Positions 35,401-53,403 of a stretch of DNA of 64,000 nt are shown here, piece after piece (position 1 is the first letter of the stretch; each line of letters starts with the position of its first letter). The DNA lies in the NCBI GenBank assembly GCA_028274465.1, contig CM051458.1:83286085-83350084 (forward strand). The letters run 5' to 3'. Position numbers and translations under genes: made by a program. A model generated the notes under the pieces. The model was given only the letters and a program-made list of their open reading frames with translations. It was not told the DNA's origin and ran no database searches. This DNA comes from Plantago ovata. Its lineage: Eukaryota > Streptophyta > Magnoliopsida > Lamiales > Plantaginaceae.

Positions 35401-38210
35401 GTTATACTTACCCAGTAGCTAGAAGCGAACCAGTTGGGTCCCATGCGCAAGCAAAAACCTGTGAAAGAATGCAAGTGTATTAGCAAACCATTGTTCAAAT
35501 TGCTTTGAAGATAATACAATCAACTGTTCTCCACTGATCAAGGACAAGTAATGCTTATTGGAGAATTCTGAAACATATCAAACCTCAGATGTGTGGCCTT
35601 GTAAAACTTTTACATCGCTATCTGGGATTTCACATGGCAAAGAAGGTAAACTTGGGCAAATGTCCATTGGTTCGGCCCCTGTCATAATGTCAAGGAATAC
35701 ACCACAAGTTAACAATCTGAGAGGATCACAAACAATAGCAAAAGTGTCCTTGTTATGATAGCAACACAATGATGCAGGTTAACAAGTTCCTTTACAACTT
35801 AAATGAATGTAACCATAGTTTAATAAGTAATACGACAAAACTTGTGCAGTACCAACCTTCATCAGTTTCATGTTCCGTAAGTCTGCCATTTGTCAGCTCA
35901 GTGGCAAGATTTGCATCACTGACATTCTCAAACGGCTTTTCGTTCTCTTTGCCTTTTGCTTTCTCTACTATTTCTCTTTCTCGGTCTTTTTCTTTCTCTA
36001 TTTTGTCCCTATCTCGGTCTTTGTCCTTTTCCTTTTCTTTTTCTTTTTCTTTTTCTCTCTCTTTTTCTTTCTCTTTCTCTTTCTCTTTCTCTTTCTCTTT
36101 CTCTTTCTGGTGTTTTTCATTCTCCTTTTCTCGGGCAAGTTCCTTTCTTTCCAATGCTAGTCCACCATCATGTTTTCGGCCATTTTCATTATTTCGTTTC
36201 TCTTTCCCCTTCGATTTTTCTTTCTGAAGATTTTCCCTTTTCTCTTTTATAATCTTTTGAAGTTCATGAACATCTTTTGTTATAAGATCAAGAGGATGCA
36301 AGAACTGAAAGTCTTCATCTGAGTCCAAATCGTCCTGAATGCATTAATGAGCATTAGCAATGAATGTATCATAATTCATAGCATAGACATGCAAACATAG
36401 AGAGCAAAGAAGAACCTTAATGTTAAAATACTTACGTTACCCAAGTTTGCCTCTAGTTCAAGATACTGAATTCCTTTCTGAATGAATGTAATAAGAGCAC
36501 CAGGGGGGACAAGATTACCATCAATGGCATTTTTGTCAATACCAGCTTCATATCCTAAAGTGAAAGCAGCATGTGCGAATCCTGGACAAACCGTTTGAAG
36601 GAACTTAGAACATGTAATACATCACCTCTAATAGAGCATTAGCACTACAAAAAATAAGGAGGCTGGAGGAATTTGACACATTCAACAAGAAACAAGTGGT
36701 TATAGATTCAAGGGTAGAATATGACTATTCTGAAAAACCAAGGTTAATTGTAGTGACAAGTACATGAAAGTACTGACAAGGTTAATTGTCTTTCACAGAA
36801 GAGTTGGTTTAGCCCATGGGTTGCATATACTGTTTTTCAGAAACAACTATTTATCTCATACAAAATCTAAAAGTTTGGTGAAGGAAGAACCAAAACTAAT
36901 GACACGGATATGGATATGTAATACAATATGAAATGGCGATGCCATATGGAATATTGAGATATATTCGCCTACTCTGTATGTATGAGTGTGTATTGAGCAT
37001 ATAGAATGTGTCACAACTATACATATCATAGATATTATTTAAAGAAATCAAAGAATCTCCTTAAGCTTCCTTCTTAAATGTTCGATAAAAAAGGAGAAAC
37101 GGAATGATCTCAAGAAATAGCACAGTCCTCCAGATAAATTGCACCGTCGTTCTAATTGTGACTAAAACATAGATGAGGAAAAATTGTATGTGGAATGGAA
37201 AATAGAAGTATTTCTGATTTAAAGTTTTCATGACATTCATGCTTCTGGACATATGTGATACCATCGATCTAATTGTCTCTTTTAAGTAAACTTATGCCAT
37301 CTACAAGAAATTAGTTTCTACCAATATATCTAAAGCTACCCGTGTAACTCATGGAACTCGTGAGTCGTGACAAACTGAATTAAGAAGTCATCTCTGCTTG
37401 AATTTAGACTATACTTGGCACCACAGAGCAGAAGATCTGCAGGGAGTCCTATTCTAATCTTAAAGAGTCAAACCATGAGCCAAATATCCTTTACAACACT
37501 CGGATGAAAACCCATACCTAGTAAATTTAACAAGATGGTATATAACAGCTATTATGACAAACAAACCTCCACGCTGGAAGAATACATTTCCCCAATTAGG
37601 GCGTAAAATCAATAATCTAATTTAATTTCATTTCATATAAACTATTCTAATACATAGGTTTTTCCATAGCATAATAAGCAGAACAAATGACGTATCCGAA
37701 CAGTCTAAATAGCAAGCGCAATACTATCAACATCGAGTTTCACCTCATATCTCCCCAGACTTCAATTCCCCTTCCATAAGATACTTAAAGCATTCAACAG
37801 CTCATTTCAACAGAAACAACTGCCCTAACAGCTACACTTTAGGATACCAAATTACTAATCAGTTTTTTTGTTCATTTAAAGTTGTAACCTAATTCCAGCT
37901 GCATTAAAACTAAGAACAGATGTCCAATTGAAACAGAAACTAAATCTCAACCATAAAAACTGCACGCAGTCCAATTACTAAAATGAAAAAACCTCGAATT
38001 CCTTTCCCCAATTACCAATTACCAAATTCAAGCTAAAGCAGCAGGTTACAATGGAATCCTAACACTCAGCTGTAAATAGAGCACGGAAAGTGGAAAAAAA
38101 CAGGATGAAAGGAAACAGAAATTGGCGTGAATTGGAGAAAAAAAAGTACCAGATTCGGAGAGGTAACGGAAGATGAGGTAGTTCAATTCGGTAGAGGTTA
38201 TCGAGATCAT
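29408..38210 (-). CDS. HOS15: WD40 chromatin repressor HOS15 homologue
   Basis: Fourteen exons (38210-38150, 36581-36436, 36334-35857, 35678-35584, 35458-35412, 33631-33493, 33355-33292, 32252-32094, 31953-31832, 31378-31304, 30787-30734, 30656-30583, 30149-30075, 29627-29408) sum to 602 codons in one frame. HOS15 is the plant counterpart of TBL1/TBLR1. It works with histone deacetylases and as a ubiquitin-ligase substrate receptor, repressing cold and stress genes in the nucleus. Residues 1-37 are a LisH dimerisation motif ([20 protein letters not shown]). A highly charged Lys/Glu tract follows at about 115-190. From about residue 250 there are about eight WD40 repeats (for example [34 protein letters not shown]), ending CVLDFRM. 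The length agrees with Arabidopsis HOS15 (about 613). Introns contain a SINE and a MULE-type MITE. Confidence 0.96.
32538..32745 (-). mobile_element. tRNA-derived SINE in a HOS15 intron
   Basis: The element body is 32551-32732. On the minus strand it shows an A-box-like GGTCTGGTGGTAAAG, a B-box GGTTCGAACCCC and a 3' tail of AAAT units. The 13-bp sequence TTTAACTATTTAT is found at 32538-32550 and 32733-32745 as the target-site duplication. A diverged member of the same family lies at 39996-40150. Confidence 0.87.
33693..34336. mobile_element. MULE-type MITE with long inverted ends in a HOS15 intron
   Basis: The element is 33703-34326. Its two ends are inverted copies over roughly 75-90 bp: both contain ACAAACCTCCC, then TGGATAAT, then ACATAAAC, then GTTAGTTTC or a close variant, then GACCCCCTGC. 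The 10-bp sequence TGTAAAAGAA flanks it at 33693-33702 and 34327-34336. Long terminal inverted repeats with a 9-10 bp duplication are characteristic of Mutator-like elements. No transposase frame is present. Confidence 0.85.
34953..35055. repeat. 37-bp minisatellite, about three copies
   Basis: The unit GAATAGCAGAGAAGGATYAA (first 20 bases) begins at 34953, 34990 and 35027. Copies differ at one base and the third is partial. It lies in a HOS15 intron. Confidence 0.85.
36000..36115 (-). repeat. Hexamer repeat encoding Lys-Glu tract of HOS15
   Basis: On the plus strand the sequence is TTTCTC/TTTTTC repeated; on the coding strand it reads GAGAAA, giving alternating Lys and Glu. All this lies inside the third exon. 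The simple-sequence nature makes several other frames open by chance. Confidence 0.85.
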
Positions 38211-41129
38211 CTTCTCGGAATGGATTTCTGCATGAACGGCGTTTGTTTCTGCCTTCTCTTCTCGTCCCTTCTTCTATGGTTGTTAGCTGCTCTGCTCTGA
38301 GGGAGTTTTTGGCGTTTGATTTTGGAATTATTTGCTGAGTGAAGGTTTTCTTTTTATTATTAGTATAATTCTTAATAATAATTATAATAATTCTCTCTTT
38401 TTTGGGGTTTTGTTTTGTTTGGTAATACTGTAGTTCAATGTCAGACTATCACAATATTCATATCACGCAATCACATGATTCACATTAATGATTTAACTAA
38501 AAATTACAATCATAATTTAATTAAATTAATCTAACTTAAAATAAATTAATTACTAAAAATTAATATTTCTATTAATTTCAGTATAAATCTGATTAATCAT
38601 CCCCTAAAAAAAATTATCATCAACTATCCCATTTTCACACGTATCTAAATAAAAAATAAATAAGATAGAAAAAAATCTAGAAAAACAGTTTCACGCGGAG
38701 CACTATTGATGGCAGAGCTCAGCTCCACCATTTTTCAGGTGGAGCTCAGCTATGCCATTTTCAGGCCGAGCAGAGCTCAGCCATAGTGGTGGAACATCTG
38801 CTCCATCTTTTTCTAGAAGCAGAGATTCGCCATTAATGGTGGAGCTGAAGCTTCGAAACTTCATCATGTCTTTTTTTTTATATATATTTTCTAAATTAAA
38901 AAATTATTTTGAGTTAAGACTTGTTTGATTGTGAAAATTTAAACAGGGGAAAAATTGTAATCTTCACGTTTTATATCATATAAAGTCAATGGCTCAAAAT
39001 GTAATTGATACTTAAACTTAAAGGGCTCATTCCTTATTGTTACTCTTTGGGGACTTATTTTGTTATTACGAACACTATAAGAGTACTTTCGACACTAAGC
39101 TTAAATTTAAATGTTGCCCCAGCACCAGAGTATTTTCCACGCTAAAGCCCATTCTCGTAATCTATTTGTAATTTACACATGATTTTATTATGGCAAAAGA
39201 GCATTAATCCACCGTGAAATTTGATACTTTGTGGACTTTACCACCGTGTCCATGATGGGTCTGACAAGACTCTCATTTTCCTCGAACGACGTCTTATAAA
39301 CACAGAGTTTATTTTATCTATTTTATGCTATAACAAGCCAACTTTTTTTTTTTTTTTTTTTTGCTTTCTTTAATTTGGCTGATGTAGGGCTAGGGTCGGT
39401 TGAAAAATACGGGAGTTTGGAATTTTGGGTTCGGGACTATTTTTTACATCAAAATTCCGCCCTAAATCATGAGTGTTTGTAGTGGTTGTAATTGTTTATA
39501 TTTGTATGGGTACTCTATTTGTATTTATAAAAAAAAAAGTTATTGAAAATATTTTTAAAAAAAATAAATGCATGCAACGGATGGACATTTTATAAAAAAA
39601 AAATTAATTGCATGCAACAGCTAATTCCAGTCGTTGCATGCAATAATTGTTTTTAAAAATTAAAGAATCTTGCATGCATATTCAAAGTCGTTGAGGGCTG
39701 CTAATTAGCCGCAAATTTACATGGCCTGCTAATTAGCAATCCAAAAATGACTCCAGTTAAAACTTAAAAAAAAGTCTCCATAAGGACTATTATAAACGGT
39801 CTTTCATATATCGATGAAAGTCAAGTGCCACGTATTTTTGTCCAATTTTTCAGCGCATTTGTTGAATTTTCAACTTAATAAAATGCGAAAAGTGAACACA
39901 TTTACTGTGCCACGAGTTATGACCACTTTGTTATTTAATTTCATAAGAGAGTTGCAGATTGTTTGGGACTGAAAATTGAGATTTTCATTTTTTTTAAAAT
40001 GGCCAATCTATCATACTCTACTTCTATAATGTTCCTTAACCACCTTATAATTTCAAATATTATAAACCACCTGATGATTCCGTCAAGGTTCGAACCCTAG
40101 ACCTTTTGTTGTTACTCCAACACCCTTATGATCATTCGGCCATCCTTATAAGTTATAACCCCTTTGATATTTGATTTATAATTTTAATAAAACTTGAATT
40201 ATTTTTGAAAAAGTTGTTCTGAATTGAGTTTTGAAAATTTATACTTGGCATTTGATTTTTTTTATTTCAACAGGTTTATAGAGATGATGTCAGGGAGGTG
40301 AGAGAAGAGTAGGATGGCATATGAAAATTTAATTTTTTTGCTTTTCTTTTTAAACTACAAATCTACATATGGCCAAAGTATTCGAGTAACGTATTCGAGT
40401 CATATATAAGTCATACATATATTCATAAATTCTAATTCTTGGGCTGTTACATCATGCCAAACTTGTGAATAATTTCTTCAGTAATTTGGCTACTACTATT
40501 TTATAAACAGAGTTAATATGTCTCGTAAGGTTGGGAAAATGGTTCATGAGTATTATCTTAAGAAGTTACTTTTGAATTTTTAACATTAATTGAAAGGTTT
40601 TTGGATTATAGATACATAGTAATTACATGGGATCATTGAAGTTGAAGTTGATACAGTAATACCTTAAAAGTCCTTATTAAGATGATAAGATTATTCAAGT
40701 TAATTATGACTTTTATAAGTGATGTGAGATATTTTAAAAGAGATTTCATTGATAAACAAATTGTAATTATAGAATTGTTGTATACTAAATTAATTTTAAT
40801 CCATGATCCATTAACAAATATTCACTCCAGTGCAAAATGATCACATCATAATCATAGCTAGTGAGTATTTCTGTACTTTGCTAATCATGCAAAATGATCT
40901 CATTACCGAATCCATGCAGCAAGAGTTTCATGGTCACTTCACAAGTCACAACCATGATAAGCTTTAAACCTTAAAGATAGAACCTCCTATATATTAGAGC
41001 ACTTTCTCATTTCATTTTTGCATCATCTACAACTCTCTATAAAGTAAACTAAAGATCATAATCTTATTTTGTTATTTTTCCTTGTTGAGCCATAATCTTT
41101 TCTTGAATTCTGATCCAATTGAAGCAACA
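38211..41129. other. Intergenic region between HOS15 and the glycine-rich gene
   Basis: No gene is supported. It includes a GGAGCTCAGC-rich patch with short inverted copies (38695-38860), three copies of TGCATGCAAC-type motifs (39560-39680), a long T tract (about 39343-39362) and a SINE. A TATA-like TATATATTAG sits near 40988 and TATAAAG near 41038, upstream of the glycine-rich gene. Confidence 0.4.
39996..40150 (-). mobile_element. Diverged copy of the HOS15-intron SINE family
   Basis: On the minus strand the order CTTATAAGGATGGCCGAATG, AGGGTGTTGGAGTAAC, AGGTCTAGGGTTCGAACC (B box) and TTATAAGGTGGTTAAGG parallels the element at 32551-32732 block by block, ending in an A-rich tail. A target-site duplication was not found, so it is older or its borders are shifted. 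Confidence 0.7.
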
Positions 41130-41669
41130 ATGGAGAGGTTCAATAGTATGGTTTGCTATAGCCTTGTTTTCTTGGTTATGTTGATGTCTTTTGTTTCCCA
41201 TGGCAGTGTAGGTGTTGAAGGCAGACCATTTTCAACAAGCTATGTCCAAGAGGACTTTGGTAGCTTGGCAAATGGTAGGTTTGGAAACATGAAAGTAGAT
41301 TATGGAAATGTTGGTGGTGGAGGTGGAAATGGTGGAGGAGATGAGTATGGATCGGGTTCTGGTGGCAGTTTTGGAAGTGGACGGGGCAATAACAACGGTG
41401 GAGGTTGGGGTGGTGGCGGAGGCTTTGGTTGGGGTAGGGGAAAAGGAGGCGGGTTTGGTAGAGGATGGGACAATGGACATGGCTATGGTTCTCGAGGTGG
41501 CCTGGGAGGTAATGGTGGACTTGGTGGGGGGAGCGTCCCAGGGTTTGGATCCGGATCCGGTATGGGATATGGGAACAACAATGGGGGCAATGGAGGTGGA
41601 AGCGGACAGTATGGTGGATCAGGTCCTGGCTATGGGTTGAGACAACAAGGACTCGGTCTAGGAAACTAA
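41130..41669 (+). CDS. Secreted glycine-rich protein
   Basis: One exon of 179 residues. The start (MERFNSMVCYSLVFLVMLMS) is a signal peptide, with cleavage likely around residues 25-31 (near HGSVGVEG). From about residue 60 the protein is dominated by glycine in GGG, GGXG and GSGSG arrangements mixed with Asn, Tyr, Arg and Phe (for example GWGGGGGFGWGRGKGGGF). This fits plant glycine-rich structural proteins of the cell wall. No RNA-binding or cysteine-rich C-terminal domain is seen. ATG 41130 is chosen because the frame extends upstream only to a TTG. Other long frames over the same bases (plus 41302, minus 41480) are by-products of the repetitive composition. Confidence 0.85.
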   Translation: MERFNSMVCYSLVFLVMLMSFVSHGSVGVEGRPFSTSYVQEDFGSLANGRFGNMKVDYGNVGGGGGNGGGDEYGSGSGGSFGSGRGNNNGGGWGGGGGFGWGRGKGGGFGRGWDNGHGYGSRGGLGGNGGLGGGSVPGFGSGSGMGYGNNNGGNGGGSGQYGGSGPGYGLRQQGLGLGN

Positions 41670-42789
41670 TTAAGAAAAATTATTTTGGATTTTGTGTTTT
41701 TCCATTGTTATGATTCAAAAGGGTGTTTAAAGATACAATGTTAGTCTGATGCGACTCTTAATATGAGTTGATTTATAAATAAAATGATGATTTCACCCAA
41801 TATTTTCTACTTTACGTTCGCTTAGTAATAATATATGATGATCAATTGATCACACTAGTTCACTTTTATATATGGAATATTATATATAAGTTCATTCACT
41901 ATAAAAAGAACCCATGGATAAAATGTGATAATCTGAAAAGTTTAAGCTCCAGTTCTTGAGATCATTACAAACATCAACAACGTAATTATCTTGCCCATAG
42001 TTCATGAGTTCATGATTCAATGCTTGGTTATATTCAATTTACTAAGTTACCTCTCTTTGCAGATAACATATGAATTACTCCCTCCTCTCGCATATAATGT
42101 GTGTCGTTTGAAGTAATCAAATAAGTGATATCATTTTTTCCGGAGAATCTTTAAGTTACTTGTTACTTTTGTTAATACGTTGTAAATCTGTGTTCCCTAT
42201 ATTTTGGGTGCTCCTAACTTATGCAATAGCTTGCAAACTACTAGGTAAATCATAAACACTTGGCCTAGTTTGAAGTTGGGTGATAGTTCGCACTTTGTAG
42301 GTTTTGTATACATGTAGTAATATGGATTGGTAGTTTTATCCGAGGTGGAATATAACGTTTTTAGGTAGTGGTGGTGGGGTAGATGCGTGTTATCTACACA
42401 CGCGTATGGCAAGGCACTATGTGAGGACTGAGGAGAGCAAAATGATTCAGCAAAACACACAACCTAACTTCTCCCTCTCATCAATAATAATCAATAGTAA
42501 TGAATATAAATAAATAATAAATTCAATTGAATAAATGGTGACTTGTTTCTTGCCATCCGTCCTCTAGCTAGCTAGCTAGCAGCTCCACATTAATTGCCAC
42601 TGCACAAGTTGAGTTCAAATTCAGCAAAGGTCAATTTTACTTATTGATATAGTTATCTGCTGCTATATAATACTCCTACTGTCACCTCTTTGACTTGTGT
42701 TTTTCTATTAACATCTTTATTAGTAGTATTATATATATAGCCTACTTGAGTCTGTTGTTTTTGACAATTGAGCAGCAATCAACTGAGCA
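41670..42789. other. Intergenic region before the SERF-like gene
   Basis: 3' flank of the glycine-rich gene and promoter of the next gene. A CTAG tetranucleotide run lies at about 42565-42581. A TATA-like stretch (TATATATATAG) is near 42731. No other gene is seen. Confidence 0.4.
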
Positions 42790-43532
42790 ATGGGTGGAGG
42801 CAATGGCCAGAAAGCCAAGATGGCTCGTGAGAAGAATGCTGAGAAGATGAAAGCCCAAAAGGGTTTGTTTTGTTTACTTCACATTCTTCTCTTTGATGTA
42901 TCTATCTATCTATCTTGTGTGTTTAATTGTATTAGCATGAAACTGTTTTGAGTGGTGGCTTATTCTTTCTGGGAATTACTATATATGTTCAAATTTATGG
43001 AAAAGACTTGATCTTTCTCATTTGCAGGAAGTCAGCTTGAAACTAACAAGAAGGCAATGTCAATTCAGGTTGGCCCTCATTCTCTTTTTCCTACTAGTAG
43101 TTGTTTTTGCTGGATTTCAGTTTTCATTTGGTTCCCATTTACAATTGGTTTTGATTTCTTGCATACTTGCTGGTTTTTCTGATACATGGAACATGGATGG
43201 TCTATAAATCACAATTCAAAACATCTTATTATGTGGAGTACAGTCTTTGCTATGCTATCGGTGTGTGTTATCCTGTACAAATCAAAGTATCAAAGGCTTG
43301 CTTTGCTTATGTACATTGGATTGCTGTGTTAAATTGAGTCGTGAATTCATGCCAGATGTTTACTGAGTCTTAATTTCGTCGAATAAATTGGGAGTCTTGA
43401 TTTGTTTTGCAGTGCAAAGTTTGCATGCAAACTTTCATATGCACTACTTCGGAGGTGAAATGCAGGGAGCATGCCGATGCAAAACATCCAAAATCTGATG
43501 TCTACGCCTGTTTCCCACACCTGAAGAAGTGA
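42790..43532 (+). CDS. Small SERF-like zinc-finger protein (At2g23090 type)
   Basis: Three exons (42790-42862, 43028-43068, 43413-43532) give a 77-residue protein. The N-terminal half is the basic, Lys-rich 4F5/SERF-like segment (MGGGNGQKAKMAREKNAEKM). The C-terminal half is a compact C2H2-type zinc knuckle with C39, C42, H58 and H63 (CKVCMQTFICTTSE, then CREHADAKH). This architecture is conserved across plants and animals (SERF2/ZNF706-like). The biochemical role in plants is not established; nucleic-acid or protein binding is assumed. Length and motif order match the family and splice sites are canonical. Confidence 0.93.
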
Positions 43533-44104
43533 GCGAGGAAGCCAGTTTGATGATGAAGATAGCATCTTCAACCATGTGTCTAATCTGTTGGATGTATTTA
43601 GTTTCAAGATGTTTCAGTATTGGCCTAAGATGATGTTTCTATCTTCTGATGGTTGTAACTTATTGTGAAGAACACTGTGTAAGAATAAACCTCGCCTAAG
43701 GCTACGAGGACTATTTTATTATATCTGGGTTCTTCAGTTCTCAAAAGTCAAAACTGCTCAGTTTACATGCTACTACTACAAGCTCAACAAACAAAAGTAA
43801 ATAGGCAAACTCCAATTAGAAGTACGAGTAGTCGATTACTGGAACATTAGATAAATAGTTTACAGCTATATTGTCAAGACAGTAAAAAACCAAGTGAGGA
43901 TTAAACACAAGAAAAAAAAAGAACATAAAATTATAACCACGAGCATCTAAAAACAATGCAGAGAGAAGAGCATCACAAGTTTCCTAAGTCATGCAATGTA
44001 CATTCGTCATGGAAGAGTTGGAAGAATGTTAACTGTAATTGGTAACCCTTCCTAGAAGTTCATCTCCATAAAGACGAAAGAATCAGTTTCATTGAGGGAT
44101 CCTG
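43533..44104. other. 3' flanks of convergent genes
   Basis: 3' ends of the SERF-like gene (plus) and of CK2 alpha (minus) face each other. No gene is seen. Confidence 0.4.
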
Positions 44105-49410
<5,306 letters not shown>

Positions 49411-49778
49411 CACGAGCCGCCTCTTGTCTTCTTCTTCTTCTTCAGCTGCTCGCTCGAGATTTTTGCAGAGAATAATTATACACTATATATATTGATGTTG
49501 ATTTATAGCTGCTTTTGGATATTTTCTGTTGGTTTATTGTTGCATTGATCTATTGCCCCTCATTGGATTGGACGAACCGCACACAAAGTACTGGATGGAA
49601 CGAGATGTGTAGATCACTAGATTATCTTTGGACTTTTGAGCCCTCAAGGAATTCAACTGGATCTCAGTTTGGGCCTCAAATTGACAATTCTTCTTCATTA
49701 TTACTAGTATTATTATTTTTTTAATTATAATTGAAATTCAATAAATCAAAAATAAATTATTATTATTATTTTTTATAC

Positions 49779-49851
<73 letters not shown>

Positions 49852-50931
49852 TTTTTAGAATTCATACTGGTACCTTATTGAAATAATGTCTTGCACTATA
49901 GTATGTCACTCCATGCACTTTATTTCTTTTCACCTTGGTCTCTAAGGCTACTTTTTTCTCCAAATAAGTAGTAACTAAACTTGAGTTTAATACACCTGTG
50001 ATAGAACTACACTTTAACTAATTGATGCAATTTTACTTTCGAGAATATATGAGTTTCAAAATATGACTATCAAGACTCATTTTAGAATTGTCATGGAGGA
50101 TGAAGATACTTCCACAAATGCACACCAGAGGGTACAAAAGTAAATCAATTTAACATATTTTCTAGAATTTATTTATAATAATAGTTTAAAAGTTGAACGT
50201 TACTATTTAAAAGACTCATTTTAGAATCGTAAATGATCCATGAAAATACTTTCACAATGCATATGAGTTGGTACAAAATAGTAAGGTGGCAGCGGTTTTG
50301 AAAAGTTGTTGGGTTGAAACTTCTTCCATCAACCACACTTAGGTGAGGGTATCATTTTCCACAATACAATGTTTACTAGTAATAATGGCTAATTTGCTTC
50401 TTTTTACCTAAATACCTAACATTGTCCACTTGCTTTTAATTCACTTGCTAGACAAAATTTGGCTCACAATGCTAGGCCCCATCATATCCAACCAATTACC
50501 AAACCACTCGTGTCGGTCAATCAAACAAAAAACCTGGCAGAAGGCTCTAATCACAGTATCTCTACCAACAAATGAGTCACTCATGACCTAATAAGTAATA
50601 ACTCAATTCCCACATAGTATTACTCATCGTGATCCTGGTGGAGTTATGTTCTTAGGACCAATTGTGCGCATCAATTATCTTACAGACAACGCAAGAAAGA
50701 AATATGTAACATCAGAGTTTATGCTCCCTGCAGCCACACATTTTGATTGCAGGCTACAACAAATTCATGTTTCTCTTACATAACACATCACACATAGATC
50801 ATGCAATGTCCATAGTATCAGAATCAGAATAAAGGGATTGCCTTCCAGAAGTGGTCTTTTACAAAACTTGAATAAACATCATCCTTGTCAGTTGTTAGGT
50901 CAAAACGTGGCGCATCAGTTTAGCCACCCGC
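49411..50931. other. Intergenic region between CK2 alpha and SPT4
   Basis: Promoter side of CK2 alpha and 3' flank of SPT4. It contains the TTA microsatellite at 49780-49848. No gene is seen. Confidence 0.45.
49780..49848. repeat. TTA trinucleotide microsatellite
   Basis: About 22 nearly perfect ATT/TTA repeats, preceded by a shorter run at 49757-49770. It is likely to vary in length between individuals. Confidence 0.92.
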
Positions 50932-53403
50932 TTAAGAACGCTTAGGAGGAACATAGGGCGCACGCTCTTCTTCACATATATTCTGCAATATTTGATGATA
51001 ACAATCAAAGCCATCTCATCTTGCAGACTATGAAGAGAAATTACATTTATAACACAAAAAAGAACCTAAACAGATAGAAAGAACTATGTTTGGACTTGGT
51101 AATGGTAAATGATTTAGGAGATGGACAAATAAATTTCAAATGGTACAAGTATTTGCACCAAGAACAAAAGAAGCAGGACAAACTTTCAGTACCATGGGTT
51201 TAAATCTAAGCAAGCAATAATATCATATTTGCATGATGCTAGAGACATATTAAAGTCCAAGTGTTCGTCTACAGACTTTGCGTGACTAGTAGTGACTACC
51301 ACAAAAAGGACTTAAGACACCAACATTTAAGCCATTCTGACTCTAATCCTTGATCACTAACTCAGACCACAACTTAACAACAGTTTATTTCTAAGTCATT
51401 CCCTTTAGTGCCAGCAAGCACTTGAATCAACCTGAAAATAGTTCAATATACACCCTTAGATTTATTACTTTAATATACTCCTTCCGTCCCAACAAAGCTG
51501 CACCATTTTGATTCTTTGATGTCAACAGTTTTCGATTTTGATTTTTTACTAGAAATTACTCTTAAACTATAATGGTAAAATATTTAACCAAATTATACTA
51601 TGAAACTTTACTTCCTAATTTTTATATGTAATTTTGTTAAAATATTTTACCACTATAGTCCACCCCCCTTCAATTATGGTTTACGAGTACTTTGTAGTCG
51701 AAATGGAAACTGTTGACGCAAAAAGTCAAAATGGTGCGGCTTTGATGGGACAGACGGAGTATTTGTTTAACGCACATCAACAGTATTTTCTACTTACATC
51801 TCTCTTTTCTATGGTTTCTAGCAAAACATAGTTGCAACCTTGTGGATTAATTCCTTAAATGTAAAGCATGACCAGAGTACTTGGAGGGTAACATACCACG
51901 ACACTTATCATGGACAGTGAGTAACCATGAACAAGGAAAAGAAAAATAAACAGATGAAATCAATGAATTACAAGCTAAAAGAAATTTGGCATGGGTACCT
52001 GCAAGTCGGGATTGAGTGCTTCAGATACTGCGAGTGTATAACAACCAGGGACAAACTTTCCTGAAATTTTGCATGTGATTTACAATTAATATGGCTGATA
52101 TATAAGTAACATGAGCATGCTAATAGGCTCACAATAATGTCTGGTAATGGGAGAAGTATGATCAGATTTCAAAAGAAAGTGAAGCTTTAGCCTGTAGGGC
52201 CCTGCACTAGACCTAACACAAATGTTATTTACTTTCCATATGGCGTCGTCCAAAACCGCGACTCCTTTCTCCTCTCCATTCAAATTTTTGCAAAATCTAA
52301 ACCGAGTAAGATCATTTTGGAATTACCAGTACACGCTATTCACCTCAACAATAATATCTCATAGATCATCATATTAAAAGTGCAATTCCTATTGTAAACA
52401 AGGATTCAGGATCACTGACTTCAGCTTTTCAGTGAAATCTTGACAGTCCGTATCCCACATTATAGTAAACAAAGCCAACAGAAGAAAATCAAGTATGGAT
52501 GAAACCAATGAAGTAAACCAATTACAAAAGTAACTGATTTACGGAACTGCTAAAACTAGGTATAGATCATGATAAGTTGGTGGTTCATAAAAACAAACAC
52601 AGGAGAAAATCAGCAGTTTCTAAGTACGAATTTAAATCACGGAATGCGTACAAGAACCAGCAAATTCAGCAGATAAGTGGTCTCATTAACAGCAAATTTA
52701 TCCAAGGGAGTACAAAGAAGAACCATCCAATTAATCCACATTTGAAATTATACCTATGGGCTAATAGAGTAGATGATATCTGCAAACCTAAAGATTAAAA
52801 ATACATGCTGATGACAGGAGACTTACAAGTCATACCCTGCTATGGCAAAGTTAACACTAAAATTCAAAGAAATCGTCATGAACATCTAGAAGAAAAGTTG
52901 CATACCAATGCGAAGCCAGCGAGCAGCCCAACTCCTAGTTGGATCCATAACAGAGATTATCCTGTTTTGAAAAGTCAGTTACAATGTGAATTTAAAAACT
53001 TAACATGTACTGTATTAGATTTCAGCCAAAAGGATAATTGTCTACTAAGCATTTCAAGTTTTTCTTTCAAAACAAACGCTCACTGAGAGAGAGAGGCTAA
53101 CCCCGTGAAATTGGAGGTTGTGCAGTCAGCAACACGTTCATAATCCTCCTCCATCTGAAAGAACGGACAGTTCTCGCACCCTGACTCCCGGAACTGAAAC
53201 AATCATACGCATTCCCATAAAGCGATCAATTATTCATATCCCATTGTCGTCTTTCCAGAGTCTAATATAAACAAAGTGAAGTGGATATGAAGTAAACAAA
53301 CCTGATCATAAGTCTTGACAAGACGACACCGTAGGCACGCTCTGAGCTCATGACCAAAGCTTGTGGGAATCTGCGCCGCAATCTGACCTCCTTGGCTCGC
53401 CAT
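50932..53403 (-). CDS. SPT4: Transcription elongation factor SPT4 homologue
   Basis: Five exons (53403-53302, 53193-53102, 52961-52906, 52060-51999, 50982-50932) give 120 residues. SPT4 pairs with SPT5 (DSIF) to regulate RNA polymerase II elongation in the nucleus. The four zinc ligands C23, C26, C40 and C43 (CLRCRLVKTYDQFRESGCENC spans the finger) are intact. They are followed by the conserved MEEDYERVADCTTSNFTG, VMDPTRSWAARWLRI and FVPGCYTLAV segments that contact SPT5. The C-terminal EERAPYVPPKRS is typical of plant forms. A 5' untranslated intron is likely, with donor at 53947 (AAG|GTAATC) and acceptor at 53420 (CTCAG). The gene is divergent from GNA1. Confidence 0.95.

Noticed and set aside
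35870..36252. Several 90-150-residue plus-strand frames rich in Phe, Ser and Leu
   Set aside because: They are shadows of the Lys/Glu hexamer repeat of HOS15 exon 3 on the other strand.
41302..41640. 112-residue plus-strand frame and an 82-residue minus-strand frame over the glycine-rich gene
   Set aside because: Met/Val/Glu- and Ser/Thr-repetitive products arise from reading GGT/GGA-rich codons in the wrong frame; the 41130 frame has a signal peptide and family composition.
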